Shown here piece by piece: positions 9,948 to 18,722 of a DNA stretch of 64,000 nt. A program made the position numbers and the translations under genes. Position 1 is the stretch's first letter; each line of letters starts with the position of its first letter. The notes beneath the pieces are model-generated. The model had not been told where the DNA came from. It did not search any database and worked only from the letters and a program-made list of their open reading frames with translations. The stretch spans positions 124,001 through 188,000 of the forward strand of contig NZ_OBMT01000004.1 in NCBI RefSeq assembly GCF_900217815.1, read 5' to 3'. This DNA is from Rhodobacter maris (GTDB lineage Bacteria > Pseudomonadota > Alphaproteobacteria > Rhodobacterales > Rhodobacteraceae).

Positions 9948-10967
9948 ATGCCCGCGATGACCGAACCGAAGCTCATTTCCGGCAATGCCAACCGCCCGCT
10001 GGCGCAGGCGATTGCGCGGCGCATGTCGATGCATCGCGGCATGTCAGTGGGTCTTGTCGACGCCCGGGTCGAACGGTTCAACGATCAGGAAATCTTCGTC
10101 GAGGTCTATGAGAACGTCCGCGGCGAGGACATGTACATCATCCAGCCGACCTCGAACCCGGCCAACGACAACCTGATGGAACTGCTGATCATGACCGATG
10201 CGCTCAAGCGCTCGTCGGCAGACCGGATCACCGCCGTCATCCCCTATTTCGGTTATGCCCGCCAGGACCGCCGCGCCAAGGCGCGCACGCCGATTTCGGC
10301 GAAGCTGGTGGCGAACCTGCTCACCGAGGCAGGCGTGGACCGGGTGCTGACGCTTGATCTGCACGCCACGCAGATTCAGGGCTTCTTTGATATCCCGGTC
10401 GATAACCTCTACGCCGCGCCGGTCTTCGCGCTCGACATCTTGCACAATTTCAAGGGCCAGCTTGAGGATGTGATGGTGATCTCGCCCGACGTGGGCGGCG
10501 TGGCGCGCGCGCGCGAGCTGGCCAAACGCATCGGCGTGCCGCTCGCCATCGTCGACAAGCGCCGCGAGAAGGCGGGCGAAGTCGCTGGCATGACCGTGAT
10601 CGGCGACGTGACCGGCAAAAAATGCATCATCGTCGATGACATCTGCGACACGGCGGGAACGCTCGTCAAAGCCGCCGATGTGCTGATCGAGGCGGGGGCG
10701 ACCGAGGTCCATGCCTATATCACCCATGGCGTGCTCTCGGGCCCGGCGGTGGGGCGCATCACCGGCTCGGTGATGAAATCGCTGGTGATCACGGATTCGA
10801 TCGAGCCGACCGAGGCCGTGAAGGCGGCGGCGAATATCCGCATCGTGCCGACCGCGCCGATGTTCGCGCAAGCGATCCTCAACACTTGGTCGGGCACCTC
10901 GGTCAGCTCGCTTTTCGAGACCGATACGCTGGTGCCGATCTATGAAGGGCTCTATTCGGCACAATGA
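9948..10967 (+). CDS. prs: Ribose-phosphate pyrophosphokinase (PRPP synthase)
   Basis: A 339-residue enzyme that makes PRPP from ribose-5-phosphate and ATP for nucleotide, His and Trp synthesis. Clear motifs are '[15 protein letters not shown]', '[13 protein letters not shown]' and the PRPP-binding '[14 protein letters not shown]'. ATG 9948 has an AAAGGA ribosome site six bases upstream, so the frame's earlier GTG is not needed. It is monocistronic and ends at a strong hairpin terminator. Confidence 0.96.
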   Translation: MPAMTEPKLISGNANRPLAQAIARRMSMHRGMSVGLVDARVERFNDQEIFVEVYENVRGEDMYIIQPTSNPANDNLMELLIMTDALKRSSADRITAVIPYFGYARQDRRAKARTPISAKLVANLLTEAGVDRVLTLDLHATQIQGFFDIPVDNLYAAPVFALDILHNFKGQLEDVMVISPDVGGVARARELAKRIGVPLAIVDKRREKAGEVAGMTVIGDVTGKKCIIVDDICDTAGTLVKAADVLIEAGATEVHAYITHGVLSGPAVGRITGSVMKSLVITDSIEPTEAVKAAANIRIVPTAPMFAQAILNTWSGTSVSSLFETDTLVPIYEGLYSAQ

Positions 10968-10988
10968 GCGCGCCCCGTTGACCGGGTG

Positions 10989-11009
10989 AAGGGGGGCGCA
11001 GCCCCCCTT
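10989..11009 (+). terminator. Terminator of prs
   Basis: A nine-base perfect stem AAGGGGGGC / GCCCCCCTT with a three-base loop, followed by TTCTTCATTTC. It lies between prs and the convergent threonine aldolase gene, whose stop is three bases beyond the stem. Confidence 0.75.
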
Positions 11010-11011
11010 CT

Positions 11012-12061
11012 TCATTTCAGATGCGCAAGGAAAGTCTCCACCTCGGCCTCGGTCGTGGCCCAGCTCGTCACCATCCGCGCCGAAAGGGCTTCCGCCGCAT
11101 CGCCTTCGAGCGATTGATCGAACGGCCAGAGATAATAAGCCGCGCCCGCCGCATGAAGGCGCCGGTGCGCCCCGCGCGGGAAGGCCGCGAAAACCTCGTT
11201 CGCATCGGTCGGGTGTAGCAGATGCGCGCCCGGCACGGTGCGGATACCCGCCGAGAGCCGCGCGGCCATCGCATTGGCATGCCGCGCGAGATCGAGCCAG
11301 AGATCGCCCTCAAGGTAAGCCGCCATCTGCGCCGCCAGAAAGCGGTGCTTGGAGAACAGATGCCCGCCACGCTTGCGGCGCGTTTCGAACTCATGCGCAC
11401 GGGCGGGGTTGAAAAGGATCACCGCCTCCACCCCCATGCAGCCGTTTTTGGTGCCGCCAAAGCTCAGCGCCTCCACCCCCGCCTTCCAGGTCATCTCCGC
11501 AGGCGTGCAGCCCGCCGAGACGAGCGCATTGGCAAAGCGCGCCCCGTCCATATGGACAGGCAGCTTGAAATCACGCGCGATCGCACAGATCGCGGCCACT
11601 TCAGCGGGCGTATAGACCGCCCCCGCCTCGGTGGCATTGGTCAGCGAAACCATGCCGCGCTGGACATTGTGGATGCCGCCGCGCCCGGTATGGGCGATGA
11701 TGCGGCGCAGCGCGCCCGGGTCCATCTTCGCATCGGCACCATCAACGAGCACGAGCTTCGCGCCACCGGTGTAAAACTCCGGCGCGCCGCATTCGTCCTC
11801 TTCGATATGGGCGTTGCGGTGGCAGAAGATCGCGCCCCAGGGCTGGGTCAGCGCGGCACAGGAAAGCGCATTGGCCGCGGTTCCGGTGGGCACAAGATAA
11901 ACCGCCGCCTCGGGTGCCTCGAAAATCGCGCGCAGCCGCGCCACCACCTCGGCGCTCAGCGAGTCGGCGCCATAGGAGGGGACGTGGCCGGCATTGGCGG
12001 CGGAAAGCGCCGCAAGGATCGCGGGCGCGACCCCGGCGGTATTGTCAGAGGCAAAGTGCAT
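11012..12061 (-). CDS. ltaE: Low-specificity L-threonine aldolase-type PLP enzyme
   Basis: A 349-residue PLP-dependent enzyme that cleaves beta-hydroxy amino acids such as threonine to glycine and acetaldehyde. 'FASDNTAGVAP' at the start, 'VPTGTAANALS', 'HIEEDECGAPEF', 'PVHMDGARFANAL' and the PLP-lysine motif 'SFGGTKNG' are family hallmarks. The start ATG directly abuts the stop of the YcgN gene, so the two are co-transcribed. It converges on prs. Confidence 0.9.
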   Translation of the reverse strand: MHFASDNTAGVAPAILAALSAANAGHVPSYGADSLSAEVVARLRAIFEAPEAAVYLVPTGTAANALSCAALTQPWGAIFCHRNAHIEEDECGAPEFYTGGAKLVLVDGADAKMDPGALRRIIAHTGRGGIHNVQRGMVSLTNATEAGAVYTPAEVAAICAIARDFKLPVHMDGARFANALVSAGCTPAEMTWKAGVEALSFGGTKNGCMGVEAVILFNPARAHEFETRRKRGGHLFSKHRFLAAQMAAYLEGDLWLDLARHANAMAARLSAGIRTVPGAHLLHPTDANEVFAAFPRGAHRRLHAAGAAYYLWPFDQSLEGDAAEALSARMVTSWATTEAEVETFLAHLK

Positions 12062-12508
12062 TCAGAGATCCTCGATCACATAGTCCTGCCAGTCGTCCTC
12101 GGGCACCTCGGCCTCGGAGACGGTCCAGCCCCGCACCGATTGTCCCGCCTCATGCACCGTCTCGGTCGAGCCCGAGATCAGATAGTGCCAAGCGGGGAGC
12201 GGCAGCCCTTCCCAGCGCAGCCGGTAAGCACAGGTCACAGGCATCCAGTACACGCTTTTCTTCAGCGATTTCGGCGTCAGACGCACGCATTCGGGCACAT
12301 AGCGGTGCCGCGTCTCATAGGAGCGGCAGCGGCAGCTCTCGCCGTCGAGCAGCTTGCAGGCAACACGGGTGAATTCGAGCTCGCCCGTATCCTCGTATTC
12401 AAGCTTGTTGAGGCAGCACTTGCCGCAGCCGTCGCAGAGAGCCTCCCATTCCGCGGGAGTAAGTGCCTTGAGTGGCAGGGTCCAGAAATCAGGGCGAAGC
12501 GTGGTCAT
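12062..12508 (-). CDS. YcgN-family cysteine-cluster protein
   Basis: A 148-residue member of the YcgN/UPF0260 family. It has 'CDGCGKCCLNKLEYEDT' near residue 25, and further cysteines in 'RVACKLLDGESCRCRSY' and 'VPECVRLTP', a pattern that suggests a metal or Fe-S site. The biochemical function is not established. It lies upstream of, and directly adjoining, the threonine aldolase gene. Confidence 0.87.
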   Translation of the reverse strand: MTTLRPDFWTLPLKALTPAEWEALCDGCGKCCLNKLEYEDTGELEFTRVACKLLDGESCRCRSYETRHRYVPECVRLTPKSLKKSVYWMPVTCAYRLRWEGLPLPAWHYLISGSTETVHEAGQSVRGWTVSEAEVPEDDWQDYVIEDL

Positions 12509-12550
12509 TGCCGGGAACCTGCCCCATGCGGAGCGCGATGAAAAGGGGCA

Positions 12551-13474
12551 TCAGAGGGTTGCGAGAATCTGACGGGCCGTAACGCAGTCTTCTGCCATCT
12601 GTTTGAGCAATGCGTCGATTCCGTCGAATTTCAGCTCCGGGCGGAGATAGGCGACGAGGGCAACGGAGAGATGCTGGCCATAAAGATCGCCGTCGAAGTC
12701 AAAAAGGAAAGTCTCGAGATTCGGCGTGTTGGTGCCGAACATCGGCCGCACGCCAAGGCTTGCCGCGCCCAGATAGCTGCCCGCCTGCGGCCCCGTCAGC
12801 ACATCGACCTTGACCGCATAGACACCAAGCCGCGGCAGATGGAGCCCGGCCACCGACATGTTCGCGGTGGGAAAGCCGAGCCCCTTGCCGCGCTTGTCGC
12901 CGTGGATCACCTCGCCTTCGATCCGGTGCAGGTGGCCGAGCATCTTCGCGGCATCCTCGGGGCGGCCCTCGCTCAGCGCGTGGCGGATATTGGTCGACGA
13001 GACCTCGACCCCCTCGATATGCAGAAGCGGCGCAACGGTGACGTCGTAGCCGAAGCGGCGGCCAAAGGCGATCAATTCTGCCGTGCCGCCCGCCCGCTTC
13101 TTGCCAAAGCGGAAATCGCCCCCCACCGCAACGTGAGAAACGCCAAGCCCCTCGGCGAGCACCTCACGCGCAAAGGCCTCGGGCGCAAGCCCGGCCAGTT
13201 CCATCGTGAACGGAAGCTCGTAAAGCCGCTCGACGCCGAGCTTTTCCAGCCGGTGGCTGCGCGCCTCGGCATTCATCAGCCGGAAGGCGGGGGCCTCGGG
13301 GGAAAACACCTCGCGCGGATGCGGTTCGAAAGTGATGAGGCCGAGCGGCCCGCGCCCGCGGGCAAGATCGATCACCGACTGGTGGCCCAGATGCACGCCG
13401 TCGAAATTGCCCATCGCCACCGAGGCGCCCTTCGCCTCGGCCGCAAGCCCCGTCCAGGTGCTGTAAACTCGCAT
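12551..13474 (-). CDS. ribF: Bifunctional riboflavin kinase / FAD synthetase
   Basis: A 307-residue enzyme that makes FMN and FAD. The N-terminal adenylyltransferase half has 'MGNFDGVHLGHQSVI' (HxGH-like nucleotide site) and 'HPREVFSP', and 'SSTNIRHALSEG' later. The C-terminal kinase half has 'GDKRGKGLGFPTANM' and 'FLFDFDGDLYG'. It is complete at the usual family length. It lies 43 bases downstream of the MaoC gene on the same strand and ahead of the YcgN gene. Confidence 0.95.
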   Translation of the reverse strand: MRVYSTWTGLAAEAKGASVAMGNFDGVHLGHQSVIDLARGRGPLGLITFEPHPREVFSPEAPAFRLMNAEARSHRLEKLGVERLYELPFTMELAGLAPEAFAREVLAEGLGVSHVAVGGDFRFGKKRAGGTAELIAFGRRFGYDVTVAPLLHIEGVEVSSTNIRHALSEGRPEDAAKMLGHLHRIEGEVIHGDKRGKGLGFPTANMSVAGLHLPRLGVYAVKVDVLTGPQAGSYLGAASLGVRPMFGTNTPNLETFLFDFDGDLYGQHLSVALVAYLRPELKFDGIDALLKQMAEDCVTARQILATL

Positions 13475-13513
13475 CCGTCCCCGCCTCCGGCGCGGCCCGG
13501 AGCCCTTGCCGTG

Positions 13514-13957
13514 TCAGTCCGCCTTGCAGGCGGGCGCCAGAACCTGCGCCTCGCCCTCGATCACCACCGTATCGCCCACGCGGCAGCGGGTTTCAAGGGT
13601 CACGCGACGCTTCACCGGGTCGATCGCGGCAACGGTGACTTCGGCCGTGACCACATCGCCCGGGCGCACCGGAGCGCGGAATTTGAGCGACTGGCCAAGG
13701 TAGATCGTGCCATGGCCGGGCAATTGCTCGCCGATCACCGCCGAAATCAGCCCGGCAGAGAGCATGCCATGGGCGATCCGGCCCTTGAACATTGTCCCCT
13801 TGGCGAAATCCTCGTCCAAATGCACGGGGTTGTGATCGGTCGACACCTCGGCGAACATCTCGATGTCGCGATCGGTGATTTCCTTCGTGAGCGCGCGGCA
13901 CATGCCGATTTCAAGCTCGTCGATGCAGATCGTGCCGCGGTGGATCGTGTCGGTCAT
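13514..13957 (-). CDS. MaoC-family (R)-specific enoyl-CoA hydratase-like protein
   Basis: A 147-residue hot-dog fold protein with the hydratase-2 motif 'STDHNPVHLDEDFA...GRIAHGML', which holds the catalytic Asp and His. Such enzymes hydrate trans-2-enoyl-CoA, often supplying PHA synthesis or fatty-acid pathways. ATG 13957 is chosen because GGAG lies six bases before it and the family start 'MTDTIHRG' fits; an upstream ATG at 13981 is possible. It is upstream of ribF on the same strand. Confidence 0.85.
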   Translation of the reverse strand: MTDTIHRGTICIDELEIGMCRALTKEITDRDIEMFAEVSTDHNPVHLDEDFAKGTMFKGRIAHGMLSAGLISAVIGEQLPGHGTIYLGQSLKFRAPVRPGDVVTAEVTVAAIDPVKRRVTLETRCRVGDTVVIEGEAQVLAPACKAD

Positions 13958-14086
13958 GGGGCGCTCCGGGCCAAGGGTCATGTTGCGGCGCGGCATAGCA
14001 TGCAGACCACAACAATGCAAGCGCAGCGAAACTTATGACCAAAAACTGTGAAATACGCGCAATATAGTTACCCCACGCGCCACATT

Positions 14087-14965
14087 TCAGCGCAATTTGC
14101 CGATCGAATACTGCGGCGATTGCTGACGCGCGCCGAGCCAGGCGGCCAGCAGATCGGGATCGGGCTCCTCGGCATCGGGGCCAAACTGGTCAACGGCGAG
14201 CCCGCCGGTGACGAAAAGCACATCGAGCCCCTCGCCCATCGCGCCCGCCACATCGGTATTGATGCCATCGCCAATGGCAAGGATGCGGCTGTCGTCGGTA
14301 TCATGGATTTCAAGAAGCCGGCGGCGCGCCATGTCGTAGATCGGCGGATGCGGCTTGCCGAAATAGAGCGCGCGCGCGCCCATGTCTTCGTAAAGCGCGG
14401 CCAGCGCACCTGCGCAATAGATCCGCTTTTCGCCCATGTCGACGACCACATCGGGATTGGCGCACAGCATCGGCAGACCGCGGGTCTTGGCGGCAAGGAA
14501 GCGCGGCCGGTAATCCTCCGGCACTTCGTTCACCTCATCAAAGGGGCCGGTGCAGACGATCCCTTCCGCCTCCTCGAACGGCACGCGCTCGATCTCGGCG
14601 CGGCCCGCCCAGGCAGCGGGCACTTCGGTGAAGAACCCATCGTCCTTCGACGGCCCCAGATGCCAGACCTTGCGCCCGACGGCGCCCGCAAACATCGCAT
14701 CCTGCGCCGCATCGCCCGAGGTCACGATCACGTCATAGGCTTCCCGCGGCACGCCCATCCGGTCAAGTTGCTCGCCCACGAAGCGCGCCGGCCGCGGCGC
14801 ATTGGTGATCAGCACGACCTTGCCGCCGCGGGCCCGGAAGGCGGTGAGCGCCTCGACTGCGGCAGGGAAAGGGCGCACCCCGTTATGAAGGCAGCCCCAG
14901 AGATCGCAGAAGACCGCGTCATACAGGTCGGAAATATCGTCGAGCGCACGGAGGATACGGGTCAT
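14087..14965 (-). CDS. HAD-superfamily sugar-phosphate phosphatase-like protein (TIGR01459 type)
   Basis: A 292-residue HAD hydrolase of the NagD-like subfamily. 'YDAVFCDLWGCLHNG' is motif I (the usual DxD is replaced by DLWG, as in this subgroup), 'LITNAPRPA' is motif II, and 'ILAIGDGINTDVAGAM' is motif IV with metal-binding Asp. The usual length and both cap-region segments are present. The likely substrate is a small phosphate ester. ATG 14965 fits the conserved start 'MTRILRALDDISDLYD'. It is divergent from parE. Confidence 0.85.
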   Translation of the reverse strand: MTRILRALDDISDLYDAVFCDLWGCLHNGVRPFPAAVEALTAFRARGGKVVLITNAPRPARFVGEQLDRMGVPREAYDVIVTSGDAAQDAMFAGAVGRKVWHLGPSKDDGFFTEVPAAWAGRAEIERVPFEEAEGIVCTGPFDEVNEVPEDYRPRFLAAKTRGLPMLCANPDVVVDMGEKRIYCAGALAALYEDMGARALYFGKPHPPIYDMARRRLLEIHDTDDSRILAIGDGINTDVAGAMGEGLDVLFVTGGLAVDQFGPDAEEPDPDLLAAWLGARQQSPQYSIGKLR

Positions 14966-15168
14966 CGGGGGCCTTTCGGGTAGATGGCGCCGCGGAATGG
15001 GTCGCAGCGGCAGGCAGCTTATGGCACCGATGCGACAGAATGGCAAAGCTTGAAAGGAGCGCATTGCCCCGCTCCGTCGCGGCGGGGCGCAAGGGCCGGC
15101 CCTTCTTGCCCCACCCCCCCAAGCTGCTGTATCTCTTCCCTCTACAATCACCAATGAAAGCGAGCAGC

Positions 15169-17133
15169 ATGGCCGGCGATCTTCTGTCCTCGTCCCCGAC
15201 CGAAACCTATGACGCCTCCTCGATCGAGGTGCTCGAGGGGCTCGAACCGGTGCGCAAGCGCCCGGGCATGTATATCGGCGGCACCGACGAGCGCGCGCTT
15301 CATCACCTTGTGGCGGAAATCCTCGACAATGCGATGGACGAGGCGGTGGCGGGCCATGCCACCCGGATCGGGGTGGAGATGCACGCCGACGGCTCGGTGA
15401 CGATCACCGACAACGGCCGCGGCATGCCGGTTGATCCGCATCCGAAATTTCCCGGCAAATCCGCGCTCGAGGTGATCCTGACGGTGCTGCATGCGGGCGG
15501 CAAGTTCTCCAACAAGGCCTATTCCACCTCGGGCGGTCTGAACGGCGTGGGCTCTTCAGTGGTCAATGCGCTTTCCGACCTGATGGTGGTGCAGGTGGCG
15601 CGCAACAAGGAGCTTTACGAACAACGCTTCTCGCGCGGGGTGCCGCAGGGGCCGATTGCGATGATCGGCGCGGCGCCGAACCGGCGCGGCACAATGGTCA
15701 CCTTCCACCCCGACCCAGAAATCTTCGGCTCGCTCGCGCTCAAACCGGCCCGGATCTTCCGGATGGCGCGCTCCAAGGCCTATCTGTTTTCGGGCGTCGA
15801 AATCCGCTGGAAAAGCGAACTGCCCGACGGCGACATGCCGATGGAGGCGACGTTCCACTTCCCCAACGGGCTCGCCGATTTTCTGGGCGAAACCCTCACC
15901 GGCGCCTCGACCTATGCCGACAAACCCTTTGCCGGGCGCGTGAGTTTCGAGGAAAAATTCGGCGTGCCCGGCTCGGTCGAATGGGCGATCAACTGGACGC
16001 CCGCGCGCGACGGCTTCATTCACAGCTATTGCAACACGGTGCCGACGCCCGAGGGCGGCACGCATGAGGCCGGGTTCTGGGCCGCGATCCTGAAGGGCAT
16101 CCGCGCTTACGGCGAGCTTTCCAACAACAAGAAGGCCGCGCAGATCACCCGCGAAGACATGCTCACGGGCGGCTGCGCGCTGATTTCGATTTTTATCCGC
16201 GAGCCCTCTTTCGTCGGCCAGACCAAAGACCGGCTGAGCACGGAAGAGGCGGCAAAATGGGTCGAAAGCGCGGTGCGCGACCATTTCGACAACTGGCTGG
16301 CGGCGGATCCAAAATCCGCGGGCGCGATCCTCGACTTTCTCGTGCTGCGCGCCGAGGAGCGGCTCAGGCGCCGCGCCGAAAAGGAAACTTCGCGCAAATC
16401 CGCCACGAAAAAGCTGCGCCTGCCCGGCAAGCTCGTCGACTGCTCGGCCTCCAACCGCGCGGGCACCGAGCTTTTCCTCGTTGAGGGCGACTCGGCGGGC
16501 GGCTCGGCGAAAATGGCGCGCGAGCGCACCACCCAGGCGCTTTTGCCCTTGCGCGGCAAGATCCTGAACGTGCTCGGCGCGGCCAGCTCGAAACTCGGGC
16601 AGAACCAGGAAATCAACGATCTCGCGCAGGCGCTCGGCGTCGGGCTGGGCGCGAAGTTCCGCGTCGATGACCTGCGCTATGACAAGGTCATCATCATGAC
16701 CGACGCCGATGTTGACGGCGCGCATATCGCGAGCCTCCTGATGACTTTTTTCTTCACGCAGATGCGCCCGCTGATCGACAAAGGTCACCTCTACCTCGCC
16801 TGCCCGCCGCTTTACCGCCTCACGCAGGGCGCCAAGCGGATCTACGTGGCCGATGATGCCGAAAAGGAGACCTGGCTGAAGAAGGGTCTGGGCGGCAAGG
16901 GCAAGATCGACGTGCAGCGGTTCAAGGGTCTGGGCGAGATGGACGCGAAGGATCTCAAGGACACGACGATGAACCCGGCGACGCGCAAGCTCATCCGGGT
17001 GACGATCGACGACGAGTTTGCGGGCGAGACCGACGATCTGGTGGAGCGCCTGATGGGCAAGAAGCCGGAACTGCGGTTCCAGTATATCACCGAGAACGCG
17101 AAGTTCGTGGAAGATATGGAACTGGATGTGTAG
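15169..17133 (+). CDS. parE: DNA topoisomerase IV subunit B
   Basis: A 654-residue ATPase subunit that, with ParC, decatenates chromosomes. The GHKL ATPase part has 'LDNAMDEAVAGH', 'DNGRGMPV' and 'GGLNGVGSS'; the TOPRIM part has EGDSAGG at 439-445 and DADVDG at 512-517, then 'QRFKGLGEM'. The length is that of ParE; the insert that lengthens many GyrB proteins is missing. ATG 15169 gives the family start MAGDLLSS; ATG 15154 is five codons upstream. Its stop lies three bases from the end of the convergent gene, leaving no space for a separate terminator. Confidence 0.95.
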   Translation: MAGDLLSSSPTETYDASSIEVLEGLEPVRKRPGMYIGGTDERALHHLVAEILDNAMDEAVAGHATRIGVEMHADGSVTITDNGRGMPVDPHPKFPGKSALEVILTVLHAGGKFSNKAYSTSGGLNGVGSSVVNALSDLMVVQVARNKELYEQRFSRGVPQGPIAMIGAAPNRRGTMVTFHPDPEIFGSLALKPARIFRMARSKAYLFSGVEIRWKSELPDGDMPMEATFHFPNGLADFLGETLTGASTYADKPFAGRVSFEEKFGVPGSVEWAINWTPARDGFIHSYCNTVPTPEGGTHEAGFWAAILKGIRAYGELSNNKKAAQITREDMLTGGCALISIFIREPSFVGQTKDRLSTEEAAKWVESAVRDHFDNWLAADPKSAGAILDFLVLRAEERLRRRAEKETSRKSATKKLRLPGKLVDCSASNRAGTELFLVEGDSAGGSAKMARERTTQALLPLRGKILNVLGAASSKLGQNQEINDLAQALGVGLGAKFRVDDLRYDKVIIMTDADVDGAHIASLLMTFFFTQMRPLIDKGHLYLACPPLYRLTQGAKRIYVADDAEKETWLKKGLGGKGKIDVQRFKGLGEMDAKDLKDTTMNPATRKLIRVTIDDEFAGETDDLVERLMGKKPELRFQYITENAKFVEDMELDV

Positions 17134-17136
17134 CGG

Positions 17137-17772
17137 TCAAGATGGGGAGAAAGTTTCCGGTCTGCCCGCCGCGATCCAGTTCCTCATCTCTTCGAGCCGT
17201 TCCTGCGTTGGCAGCTTCAGTGCCCTGCGCTCGGAATGCCCCTCATGAATCTTCTTTTCCAGCATCCACGCAAGACATGTCGCATAATCCGCCTCTATCC
17301 TCGCAGCGCCAGACACTGGCAAACCAGCTTCCACTCTGAAAAAGTCCCGCACCTTTTCGATGACGAGCTGGAAATCTCCGCGATGGAACTCAATGTCCTG
17401 CCCGGCAATATCAGAGAGTGCTCGTTTGATTTCATAGGGTTCGCGTTCAAAAACTAGGAACTTTTTCTCGCTCGGAAGATCCGCCGCAGCCCGCCGGATA
17501 CCCACATCGACTCCGAACTCGAACGGCATGTTCATGCGCGCATATTCACCTGCCTCTTTCGCGCGACAGCGGGAGAGGTCGTGGATGGAATATTTGGCAC
17601 CTCTGGCCAGCGCATAAATCTTGTCGAAACGGTTCTCGCCGCTCTCCAGACGCTCCGTCGCGAGCCGCGGAGTGAGGCCGAATGAAACGATACAAAAAAG
17701 CATCGCCTCCAGCAGCGGAGCAAAGTCTTCGTCAAATGGGCAATTGATAAAAACTTCGTCTTCGAAAGCCAC
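17137..17772 (-). CDS. Putative nucleotide-processing protein with deoxyribosyltransferase/TIR-like pattern
   Basis: A 211-residue protein of a conserved but unnamed bacterial family. It opens with 'VFINCPFDEDFAPLLEAM' (FINCPFD at 8-14), then 'PRLATERLESGENRFDKIYAL', 'YSIHDLSR' (61-68) and 'NMPFEFGVD' (81-89, Glu85). This order resembles nucleoside 2-deoxyribosyltransferase and TIR-type folds: a first beta strand with a PF loop, a polar D-x-S strand, and N-x-P-x-E-x-G with a possible catalytic Glu. Start is GTG 17772 with GAGGA upstream overlapping the end of the DUF2188 gene. Base composition is less GC-rich than neighbours (line 17401-17460 is 45% GC by my count). Function is unproven. Confidence 0.65.
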   Translation of the reverse strand: MAFEDEVFINCPFDEDFAPLLEAMLFCIVSFGLTPRLATERLESGENRFDKIYALARGAKYSIHDLSRCRAKEAGEYARMNMPFEFGVDVGIRRAAADLPSEKKFLVFEREPYEIKRALSDIAGQDIEFHRGDFQLVIEKVRDFFRVEAGLPVSGAARIEADYATCLAWMLEKKIHEGHSERRALKLPTQERLEEMRNWIAAGRPETFSPS

Positions 17773-17781
17773 GAAGGATCC

Positions 17782-18006
17782 TCACCCCTTTGGTGGGTAG
17801 GGGTCTTTCCCATAGCTGCTCCGTTCACGGATACGGCCATCCCGCCCATGGATATAAAGCTCGGTCCCTTGGGTCTTCGCGAGTTCACGCGCTCGGCTCA
17901 CGGCCTCTTCCTGGGTAGAAAACACCCCTGATGCACGCTCGGCTCCCGAGCGCCGAACCGCCCATTTTCCGCCCGAAGGCACGACATGTTGTCCCTTTTG
18001 AGCCAT
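17782..18006 (-). CDS. DUF2188-family small protein
   Basis: A 74-residue protein matching DUF2188: 'HVVPSGGKWAVRRSGAERAS', then 'FSTQEEAVSRARELAKTQG' and 'LYIHGRDGRIRERSSYGKDP'. The function of the family is unknown; the fold is expected to be a small alpha/beta domain. ATG 18006 has GAGGA seven bases upstream. The stop is nine bases before the GTG of the next gene and forms part of its ribosome site, so the pair is one operon. The region looks acquired, sitting between parE and a cytochrome gene. Confidence 0.82.
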   Translation of the reverse strand: MAQKGQHVVPSGGKWAVRRSGAERASGVFSTQEEAVSRARELAKTQGTELYIHGRDGRIRERSSYGKDPYPPKG

Positions 18007-18069
18007 TTCCGAGTCCTCAAGCTGCATGATGAAGTATATGGCCTCTGCTTCTCGCGAAGCAACACCTCG

Positions 18070-18483
18070 CTATTTCTGCATCCCCTTCACATATTCCATC
18101 AGCCGCACGAGCCGGAGCGGCGTGGGCGTGGGCACGCCGTCGCCACTGTCGTAAAGCACTGTCGGGCCTTCCAGCATCGGCTCGAAAGGCGGCATCTGCC
18201 CGGCCTCGGCCCCCATCATCTCGCCATGCTCCTTGTGGCCGACGATCTTCGACATCACCCGCGCCTCGGGGAAATTCCCGTCGTTCATCATGGTGAGATC
18301 CGCGAGCGAAACCGGGCGCAGGTGCAACTCCGTCGCAATCGGGCCGGGCTCCCCGCCCGTCCCGTGGCAGCCTGCGCAATAATCCTGATAATCCTGCGCC
18401 GCGGGCGGCAGGCCGTGAACAAGCGGCGCACAGGCCGCAAGTCCCGCCAGCGTCAGGGCAAAAACCGTCATGTGAGCACGCAT
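18070..18483 (-). CDS. c-type cytochrome, lipoprotein-like
   Basis: A 137-residue exported monohaem cytochrome. The signal region ends in 'LAGLAAC', a lipobox, so it is probably anchored to a periplasm-facing membrane by a lipid. 'YQDYCAGCHGTGGEPG' holds the haem-binding CxxCH and 'GQMPPFEPML' supplies the axial-Met loop. It would transfer electrons in the periplasm; partners are not visible. GGGAGGGG precedes the adjoining ATG codons at 18486 and 18483; I chose the second for spacing. Confidence 0.82.
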   Translation of the reverse strand: MRAHMTVFALTLAGLAACAPLVHGLPPAAQDYQDYCAGCHGTGGEPGPIATELHLRPVSLADLTMMNDGNFPEARVMSKIVGHKEHGEMMGAEAGQMPPFEPMLEGPTVLYDSGDGVPTPTPLRLVRLMEYVKGMQK

Positions 18484-18592
18484 CATCCCCTCCCTTTGCG
18501 CCATCTTCGCACCACCGCTAGCCCCGCGCCGTGATCGAGCGCAAATCACCTTTTCACTTGCGCGCCTGCGCGTTTCGCCTATGGTCCGGTTC

Positions 18593-18675
18593 CACCTCGG
18601 GGTGCCCCAAAGGCTGAGATGCGCTTGCGCGAACCCGTCGAGCCTGAACCGGTTAAGACCGGCGGAGGGAAGGTG
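18593..18675 (+). ncRNA. TPP riboswitch (thi box)
   Basis: The conserved thiamine-pyrophosphate aptamer is clear: GGGGTGCCCC near the start, the pyrimidine-sensing GGCTGAGAT, GAACCCG, GCCTGAACCGGTTAAGACC and the closing GGCGGAGGGA. The outer stem pairs CACCT (18593-18597) with AGGTG (18671-18675). It lies 47 bases before the thiB start and should lower thiBPQ expression when TPP is abundant, by blocking translation or transcription. Confidence 0.93.
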
Positions 18676-18722
18676 CCGGCTCTCCCGGACTGACTCCGCT
18701 CGTCAAGCCATTGGAGAGAAAG

